Shown here: piece after piece, positions 57,604 to 64,000 of the stretch
Layout of the letters: each line of letters begins with the position of its first letter
Position numbering within the stretch: the stretch's first letter is position 1
Assembly (NCBI GenBank): GCA_002104905.1
Contig: MCFE01000229.1
Coordinates: forward strand, 1-64,000
Source: Basidiobolus meristosporus CBS 931.73
Taxonomy: Eukaryota > Basidiobolomycota > Basidiobolomycetes > Basidiobolales > Basidiobolaceae
DNA length: 64,000 nucleotides
Direction of reading: 5' to 3'
Program-made: the position numbers and the translations under genes
The notes under the pieces: generated by a model
Database searches by the model: none
Seen by the model: only the letters and a program-made list of their open reading frames with translations
Told to the model about the DNA's origin: nothing

Positions 57604-58753
57604 GTGTCTTAACAAAAGTATGTGCTGGGTTCAGTGTCCTTTGAGATAACAATGTACTAAAGCTTCCAAAGTCAAAACAACTGTAAACTCCACTAGCAGG
57701 GACTTGATAAGAATGCAGCTGTGGTCAATAGTTACAAAGACAGAAAAGTATCTTTGCCTGTACAAGAACGAACCTGGGAAAGAATCAAATATAATAAAAG
57801 ATACCTACTCTGAGTATTCCTCACAAGTAGTGCCTTCAAGGTCAGTTGGCTGTCAGCGTGGTTTTCTGGGAGTGTCCTGCGGTCTGGGGTTGGAAGTTCA
57901 GGTAGCAGCAGGTAGCAGCGATCACACTAATCAACAAGTCAGTATATTGATAAATGGGATGATGATTTATTGTTGAGGGATAGCCTCTGTTATATACTTT
58001 TCTTACCGGCTAAGTGATTACTAATCATGGTGTTCCAGAAGGTTCCAGACATCAATAGAAATCCTAATGACATCAGAATGACCTAAGAATGTTCTAAGTA
58101 GGTGCCAGAAGGTTCTAAGAGGCACAGCACATCCAACCAATCAGGAATCAGTATTGTGAAACCTGTGTAACATAGGGATACTATAAGTGGTATGGAAATG
58201 GTAGGGATGGTGATATGCAATAAGGTAAGCAGGTGTGATGGTCAACCGGCTTATGGGATAGTATTAATCAGGTAAGACAAATGAGATATAACTAAAATAA
58301 GTGTAGTAGAGATATAGGGAAGTAGAAAATATGGGAATGAACACATCTGTCAGTGGGTGCCACTGTCACCCCACTACAGTGCATGCTTCAGAGCAAAACC
58401 ACCAGAACTTGACAAACTGCTTATTTAGACACAAGTTCATTGGAGCAGGCTAAGTTGAGTCAACAAGCAGCATCACATCAAACTCAGCCAAGGGCCATGC
58501 CAGCGCATCAAGTTGCACCTGCAGAATTGCTGTTATTTGTCATGATCCAAACAACACATTTCTTTTGCAATCCAAATTGGGCCATTGCAAACCAGTGATC
58601 ACTAAATTTTTGATATAAGCAATATCAAGGTTGTCTTATATATGAGACAGAACCCAAATAAATAAACACCCGGCATATATATACATCATCTGTTGCACCT
58701 GTGCAGCCATTTGGTCTGTTTTGCACCTATTTAATTGGTTGCATGCTAGCTAT

Positions 58754-59102
58754 TGTTGTAAAAGTTTGTAATTCCACCAGAATATTCACCTAACTTAGTC
58801 ACTTAGATCATTACCTTCAAATCCTAGAGAATACTGACCAAATTCCTTGTTGTGATTTACTTAGAATATTTTCACTAGAATACCAGGTACCCAGAACATG
58901 AAAATTCTCAAAGTTGTTCAAACAGCCCCAAACTGTGCACACATGCTCTTGGGACCTTCCTTAATCTTTTTTACATGTTTGTAATGCCAGGACAATGTAA
59001 AAGTATAAATACTACTTTCACATTCAATAAATCATTAAGTGAAAACCACATAATCTAATTGTTCTCCCAGTCACTTCCAATATCTCCAAGACTCTTACAA
59101 CA
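58754..59102 (+). repeat. solo LTR of copia-2 in Harbinger A
   Basis: 349 bases, TGTTGTAAAAGTTTG to CTCTTACAACA, with the 5-base duplication GCTAT (58749-58753, 59103-59107). The same LTR starts the copia-2 element at 63494. Confidence 0.9.
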
Positions 59103-59610
59103 GCTATGACACCTTGTCCAATCACTAGGATCAGGAATTTACTTGCTCAATGGGCAAAATGGGATATTTGATGGCAGATCAGATAGCTTGTGAATTGGTC
59201 AAAGAGCCAATTGGGGGCTGACAGCTTCAGGAAACTTTTGGACCAATTAACTGCTGAGATACCATTCAGTTTGAGTGATGGTAACCAAAATGGTAAGTAT
59301 CAGTGTAATATATAGGGTGATACACATTTACTCCCATTTACACTAAAGAAACATATCCAAATACTGGATTTTACCTACCATAATAGTGGTATCCAATTGC
59401 ACATGTGATGCAAACATTATGTGTTGGCACAATCATTTGTGCCCACCTCATTGTGTCAGATTGTGCCATAGTGTGCAAGATTGTCCCACATGGTGCAAAA
59501 TTGTCCAAGGGCAATCCTACCTACTGATAGCTATAATATTGTGCCCAATTGTTCTTAGAGACCACTGATTGCACCGTGTGCCCTGGCATGGTAAACAGAA
59601 CAAGTCTAAT

Positions 59611-59935
59611 GTTGTATCCTAACTGATTTTCCTTAACCCAAACATAAATAATCTCAATCAAGATTTATTGCATCCTGTATCTGGATCTATTTTTTGCTGT
59701 CACAACAGATCAATTTTTATGTGGTCATTACATCATCCACTGATTTTACAAGCCTTTCCAAGTGATTAGTTGTCTGAGATCTATCCAACTATTTAGCAGT
59801 TGCCAAGCACTGACTCCATTGCTGAATCCATTTGGGAACTGACCAACTAGAGCAGCATTGCCTCAAAAGTCTGAGCCACTTGCTAGTAGCTGGAACTCAG
59901 ATGCGTGCACTGATTAAGGTCTGCTTGCTTGATTC
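59611..59935 (-). pseudogene. family Q sequence, copy 1, decayed
   Basis: Right-hand flank of Harbinger A. It aligns with 60925-61250 (TCCTAACTGATTTTCCTTAACCC against CCCTAACTGACTTTCCCTAACCC, shown here as the first part of a longer match). Read on minus it has coding-like stretches with stops, for example RSQTTNHLERLVKSVDDVM against FQMTNYLEKLRRSAKDVM in copy 2. Family not recognised. Confidence 0.45.
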
Positions 59936-60250
59936 AGGATCTTGGTCTTGTTGGCAGCAGCTCTAGCTTGTTCAACTCTTCTAAAGGCTAGCTTCATATC
60001 TGTGAGAAGGTGTGAGAAACATTGAGTACAGGGGAGTTGGTTTCTGCTACAGGGGAGAACTATATCTGGGCATTACTGGTGACCAGATTAGAAATATAAC
60101 CAACTTTGCTTGAACTGTTGAGACACAATTTGGTCAGAGTGGCAATGAAGCCTTAGAACCAATATTGGGAGCAGCTGACCTTGGTAGTGGAAGTAATCTT
60201 GCAATCATGATAACAGGGAGCTTGGATGTTTTGCTGAGCATTGTTGGTAG
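59936..60250 (-). pseudogene. gag fragment of the gypsy-1 family
   Basis: Aligns with 12465-12780 of gypsy-1 gag (GATCTTGGTCTTGTTGGCAG against GATCTTGTTGGCAG). Broken, with no ends visible. Confidence 0.6.
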
Positions 60251-60284
60251 GAATCTTAGCAGCAGAATTTCTGAAATTATTTCT

Positions 60285-60395
60285 CACAGTGCATGTTAAG
60301 GAAGGTCCCAAGAACATGTATGCAAAGTTGAGGACAGTGTGACAACTTTGAGGAATTCCCTGTTTTGGGTACCTGTAAGTTTAGGTGAAGTTATG
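60285..60395 (-). repeat. copia-2 LTR fragment, decayed
   Basis: About 110 bases matching the reverse complement of the copia-2 LTR (AAGGAAGGTCCCAAGAACATG in part). No ends or duplications. Confidence 0.55.
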
Positions 60396-60679
60396 AAGTA
60401 TTCAAGGGCACTGATCAGGCAGAATTATTGTTACAAAGTTCCCTGGTATTCAAACACATGCACTGTCCTGTTCTTATTTAATCATGTCTATTGATGGACC
60501 TGTGGCTGAATATATTCCATAATCTGATGTCATTGTTCAAAAAATCTTTTGTTTTCATTGAGCAGAGCATCCCTAGGCCTGAGATACCTCTTAGCTCTGG
60601 TATTGTAGTGTCAGTATTCCTTGTTTGCATTGTAGTGCTCAAAAATATGCATTTAAACTTTTTTGGCCCACATTTTGAC
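60396..60679. other. unassigned stretch
   Basis: About 280 bases after the copia-2 LTR fragment. A 63-codon frame at 60491-60682 has no recognisable motif. I see no second copy in the window. Confidence 0.35.
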
Positions 60680-61654
60680 TGATTTCTAGGCAGTTTCTTA
60701 GCAATTCCTGAGCAACCTGATACTATTTGGTGCTCTTCCTTTGGTTAACATACATACCAGGTGTCAAGTGAGTATAACTATCATACAGCTTGCTGTAACT
60801 CTTATGTTCAAGATATGCAGCAATTCCAACTAATTTTACCCAATATTGAAGTAATGTTTTTTATCTTGGATTATTGTTGTACAACAGCATATTATACTTA
60901 GCCAACTTTACCCCATTAAATAATCCAGTACCCTAACTGACTTTCCCTAACCCAAGCATAGTTAATCCCAGTTATGGTCTACTTTATCCCATTGCAAATT
61001 CTACTTTTAGCAGTTATACCTGATCAATTTCATATAGGCATTACATCCTTGGCTGATCTTCTAAGCTTTTCCAAGTAATTAGTCATTTGAAATATATCAA
61101 ACCACTTGGTAGTTGCAAAGACATCAGCTGATTGATCATGCAATTTTCATATATCTTATGCACCTATTAACACCAAAATTGATTTCATTTAATCCAGTCT
61201 CTTGGTGCTTACTAAGTCAACTTGATCAGGAAAGTGTAATTATGGCTTGCTGAACCTTTTGGTCTAGTATGTGTGTCTCAGCAAAATTCAGATTGTGTCT
61301 CCACAATAATAATAGTTCCACAATTGTTCTAGTTTCTACCTAAGCCTAACATATCTAGCACTCTCAAGATCACCAACTCTAGCCTTCATAGCAAACTAAC
61401 TCCATTGCCCATGTAGCAAAACCCAGCTATATATATGGCCAATATTAGACAAGAGTCTCTGTGCTAATATTTCCACCATGCTCTGACATTTCTAAGATCC
61501 TGCACTTAATTATTCTTTTGGTTCAGTTAAACCATTTAAGAGCTTTGTTGCATTTTTCTCTTGGATACAATAATCATAGATCTTGTCACAACAAGTGTAG
61601 ATTGCTTTACAGGCTCTGAAACCTGATTTTACTGTGGGGAGTATGTTGCAGAGG
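60680..61654 (-). pseudogene. family Q sequence, copy 2, decayed coding region
   Basis: Read on minus it has several coding-like blocks: ADVFATTKWFDIFQMTNYLE near 61100, NGVKLAKYNMLLYNNNP near 60890, and a following segment with LTPGMYVNQRKSTK near 60760. The block around 60925-61250 is shared with 59611-59935. A stop sits at the same place just upstream of the NGVKLAK block in both, directly after a TTAG, which may mark an intron end. I do not recognise the protein. 61260-61654 also has short minus-strand open pieces of unclear meaning. Confidence 0.4.
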
Positions 61655-61910
61655 TGTAGTGTGGTTGCAGTGACACCCACTGACAGATGTGCTCATTTGC
61701 ATATTTTATACTTCCCTATTTTTCTACTACCCTTATTTTAGTTTCATTCCATTTGTCTTACCTGATTAGTACTATCCCATAGGCTGGCTGAATATCACAT
61801 CTACTTACCGTATTGCATAAGTTATCCCACACTTTATATAAGATAACTTGATGTAAGTGCTTCTGTATTAGGCAGGCACCTGCGTCAGTATCTGTGACAC
61901 ATGACCAAAC

Positions 61911-62256
61911 TGCTCTAAGAGTCTTGGAGATATTGGAAGTGATTGCAAGGGCAAGTAGATTATGTGGTTTCACGTAATGATTTAATGAATGTAAAAGTAG
62001 TGTTTATACTTTAACATGGTCTTGGCATAACAAACATGTAGAATAGGCTAAGGAAGGTCCCAAGAATATGTGTGCAAAGTTTGGGGCTGTTTGGACAACT
62101 TTGAGAATTTTCATGTTCTGGGTATCTGGTATTTTGGTGAAAATATTCCAAGTAAATCCTAACAAGGGATTTGGTCAGTATTCTCTTGGATTTGAAGATA
62201 ATGATCTGTGACTATGTTAGGGGAATATTAAGGTGGAATTACAAATTTTTACAACA
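61911..62256 (-). repeat. solo LTR of copia-2 in Y copy 3
   Basis: 346 bases in reverse orientation ending TTTTTACAACA on plus, flanked by CAAAC (61906-61910 and 62257-62261). The left tip has decayed to TGCTCTAAGAGTC. Confidence 0.88.
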
Positions 62257-62528
62257 CAAACTGTGCCACCATCCTTACTATCTTCATACCATATGTGGTA
62301 TCCCTTTGTTACAAAGGTTTCAAAATACTGATTCCTTATTGGTTGGGTGTGCTGTGCCTCTTAGAACCTTCCAGCACCTACTTAGAACATTCTGAGCTCA
62401 TTCTGATGTCATTTTGATTTCTGTTTGACCTCTGGAACCTTCTGGAACACCATGATTAGTAATCACTTTGCCAGTGAGAAAAGTATATCAGGGAGGCAAT
62501 CCCTTAGCAATAAATCATCATCTATTTT

Positions 62529-62848
62529 CCCTATGAAAAATCCCAAACTTCAAATTCATTTGATTTTCAGCAGGTGTTCTGTTGGTATTGTAATGGTACT
62601 CTGCAGGCATTCAGCTGGTGCTTTTGGTCTGAAATTGCAAATGCAACTTTTGATGGAAGTAATGGGCAGCTGATAACCAATTTGGCATAGATGCTAATTG
62701 GCCTAGTCTCCTTCTGGAGAGTTTGGTTGCTTGCCTGCCCATCAGCTAACAACTGAGATATTGAAAGTTTTCAATTTTGAGAAACTTGGAATTCAGCTGA
62801 TATTATGATGGTTTTTTGCTGGCCTTTTCGGAATTTTTTTTCTTAGGG
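62529..62848. mobile_element. MITE-like element with P-type terminus
   Basis: 320 bases with ends CCCTATGAAAAATCC and, on the other strand, CCCTAAGAAAAAAAATTCC, flanked by TTTT on each side where the uninterrupted Y LTR (near 9680) has a single TTTT. No coding capacity. The first eleven bases equal the P terminus CCCTATGAAAA, so it may be a short non-autonomous relative of P. Confidence 0.65.
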
Positions 62849-63398
62849 TTTTATCATTATACCAACTTGTTGATTAGTATGATCACTGCTACCTGCTGCT
62901 ACCTGAACTCCAACCTTTGATCAGAGTACACTCCCAGGAAACCATGCTGACAGTCAACTGACCATAGGGACACTACTTGTGAGGAATACTCAGAGTAGGT
63001 TTCTTTTATTATGTTTGACTCTTTCCCATATTTGCTCTTGTACAGGCAAAGATACTTTTCTGTCTTTGTACCTATTGACCACAGCTGCATTCATATCAAG
63101 TCCTTGCTGGTAGAGTTTATGGTTGTTTTGACTTTGGAAGCTTTAGTACATTGTCGTCTCAAAGGATGCTGAGTCCAGCACATACTTTTGTTAAGATGCT
63201 AACTAAGTTGGGGATTGTAGCTCTATTGTTTTCCTTTGACAAGCTTGTGGCTTTATTTCCCTTCACACCAGAGTAGAGACAGAACCCAAGTTTTCCTAGC
63301 AAGCTTTTGCCAGAGGTTATTGCACCCAGTGAACACCCCACACAAAGCACTTGAGAAGTGTTGGATGTATCTCTCCCTTGGACCTATACACCACCACA

Positions 63399-63493
63399 GC
63401 AGTGTCTTGCCTAACCCCATGAAGTTGTCAAAGTGATGAAGTGTTCTGAGGTATTAACTCCAACATTGTCAAAGTATGCTTTCTTGACTTCTT
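63399..63493. other. unassigned spacer
   Basis: 95 bases between LTR Y copy 3 and the copia-2 LTR. Nothing recognised. Confidence 0.4.
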
Positions 63494-63841
63494 TGTTGTA
63501 AAAGTTTGTATTTCCACCTAAATATTCACCTAACTTAGTCACTTAGATCATCACCTTCAAATCCAAGAGAATACTGACCAAATTCCTTGTCAGGATTTAC
63601 TTAGAATATTTTCACCAAAATGCCAGATACCCAGAACATGAAAATTCTCAAAGTTGTCCAAACAGCCCCAAACTTTGCACACATGTTCTTGGGACCTTCC
63701 TTAACCTATTCTACATGTTTGTAATGCCAAGACCAGGTAAAGTATAAATATTACTTTTACACTCAATAAATCATTAAGTGAAAACCACATAATCTACTTG
63801 TTCTCCAAATCACTTCCAATATCTCCAAGACTCTTACAACA

Positions 63842-63854
63842 GGTTATGAGCCCC
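63842..63854 (+). other. copia-2 primer-binding site (initiator tRNA-Met anticodon arm)
   Basis: GGTTATGAGCCCC starts at the base after the LTR. GGTTATGAGCCC is fully complementary to GGGCTCATAACC, the anticodon arm of initiator tRNA-Met, as in half-tRNA priming. Confidence 0.8.
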
Positions 63855-63872
63855 AAGCTGTCACTCTCTGCA

Positions 63873-64000
63873 ATGTCTACTACTGCTATTACTGGAATTT
63901 TTCCCTCTGCTGAAAAGTTGGATAGATCTAACTACCAAGTGTGGAAGGTGAAGATGAAGATGCCGCTACAAGAAAGAGGCCTTTGGGATATTGTCATGGG
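63873..64000 (+). CDS. gag: copia-2 gag, N-terminus (partial)
   Basis: Begins MSTTAITGIFPSAEKLDRSN and continues with YQVWKVKMKMPLQERGLWDI, equivalent to the FDGKNYRLWRIKM gag start of copia-1. The frame is open for 42 codons to the window end. The ATG lies 31 bases after the LTR. This family of gag forms the particle for reverse transcription. Confidence 0.85.
   Translation, partial: MSTTAITGIFPSAEKLDRSNYQVWKVKMKMPLQERGLWDIVM

Larger units (their letters stand above)
49573..58378 (+). repeat. solo LTR, family Y (copy 2), split by element Z
   Basis: Y sequence at 49573-49777 and 57608-58378, with TG and CA ends and flanks GCGC (49569-49572) and GTGC (58379-58382), a 4-base duplication with one CpG changed. 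Subtracting Z leaves 976 bases; a deletion of about 95 bases near 58215, relative to copy 1 (about 9961-10055), accounts for the difference from 1071. It is inserted in the second-gene region of Harbinger A. Confidence 0.8.
47886..59607 (-). mobile_element. Harbinger A: old PIF/Harbinger-like element, outer shell of nest
   Basis: The outermost element of a five-level nest. Its left end (AAACCTCTTCCATTATATAGTGCC) and right end (GGCATGGTAAACAGAACAAGTCT) match the ends of Harbinger B with decay, and both flanks are AAT (47883-47885 and 59608-59610). Its own sequence is 47886-49572, 58379-58753 and 59103-59607. Removing the inserts leaves about 2.56 kb, against about 3.42 kb for Harbinger B without its insert. 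The shortfall comes from internal deletions in the second gene. Confidence 0.82.
61655..63398 (-). repeat. solo LTR, family Y (copy 3), with two insertions
   Basis: Reverse-orientation Y LTR from TGTAGTGTGGTTGCAG to CCTATACACCACCACA. After removing the copia-2 solo LTR (346+5) and the small CCCTATGAAAA element (320+4), 1069 bases remain, against 1071 for copy 1. The flanks GAGG and GCAG do not match, so a duplication is not shown. Confidence 0.8.
63494..64000 (+). mobile_element. copia-2: 5' end of a Ty1/copia element (runs off window)
   Basis: The 5' LTR (63494-63841, 348 bases, TGTTGTAAAAG to CTCTTACAACA) is directly followed by primer site GGTTATGAGCCCC and by a gag start. Solo LTRs of this family lie at 58754 and 61911 and a fragment at 60285. 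The rest of the element is outside the window, so its integrity is unknown. Confidence 0.88.

Noticed and set aside
1-64000. CRISPR arrays, bacterial operons, tRNA or rRNA genes
   Set aside because: No regularly spaced repeats with unique spacers, no ribosome-binding sites before genes, and no cloverleaf or rRNA stretch found by eye. All recognised genes are eukaryotic transposon genes.
1-64000. RIP (repeat-induced point mutation) as the cause of decay
   Set aside because: The comparable copies change at CpG, giving TpG or CpA. RIP as known in Neurospora mainly hits CpA. Some stops fit either, so RIP is not excluded, but CpG deamination explains the paired sites better.

Overview
This 64 kb window is a repeat-on-repeat block from a eukaryotic genome, most likely a filamentous fungus and probably a basidiomycete. 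I infer that from the mix of elements: a chromodomain Ty3/gypsy of the Tf1/sushi kind, Ty1/copia elements, a Tnp2-type (CACTA/Plavaka-like) DNA transposon family and a PIF/Harbinger-like family. I see no rRNA, tRNA, CRISPR array or recognisable housekeeping gene. Most coding sequence is broken. The one fully open long gene is the 1377-codon gag-pol of a very young gypsy element (24020-28957).

Layout. 1-6858: degenerate copies of a DNA transposon here called P, with gypsy scraps between them. 6859-13816: a chromodomain gypsy element (gypsy-1, minus strand) carrying a solo LTR (family Y) in its RNase H/integrase junction. 13817-22350: an old gypsy copy split by a complete copia element (17328-22013). 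22351-23951: copia, P and gypsy scraps. 23952-46878: a run of P copies (d, e, f, T3, g), the first split by the intact gypsy. 46981-47885: two small unrecognised open frames in AT-rich DNA. 47886-59607: a five-deep nest in which Harbinger A holds solo LTR Y-2, which holds an LTR element without reverse transcriptase (Z), whose LTR holds Harbinger B, whose transposase gene holds solo LTR W. 59611-64000: further scraps, a third Y LTR with two insertions of its own, and the start of a second copia family running off the window end.

How parts work together. P copies share one plan: a tnp2-like transposase and a second gene (ORF A) read away from each other, with a terminal sequence CCCTATGAAAA at the ORF A end. 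Harbinger B has the usual two-gene plan too: a DDE transposase on minus and an unknown second protein on plus. gypsy-1 has the parts for Tf1-style self-priming, while both copia families have a primer site matching the anticodon arm of initiator tRNA-Met. Target-site duplications were read by eye for nearly every insertion, so the order of events can be reconstructed. Decay is mostly CpG to TpG/CpA, which suggests methylated, silenced DNA. Identities, lengths and alignments are hand readings of the sequence; no searches were run.
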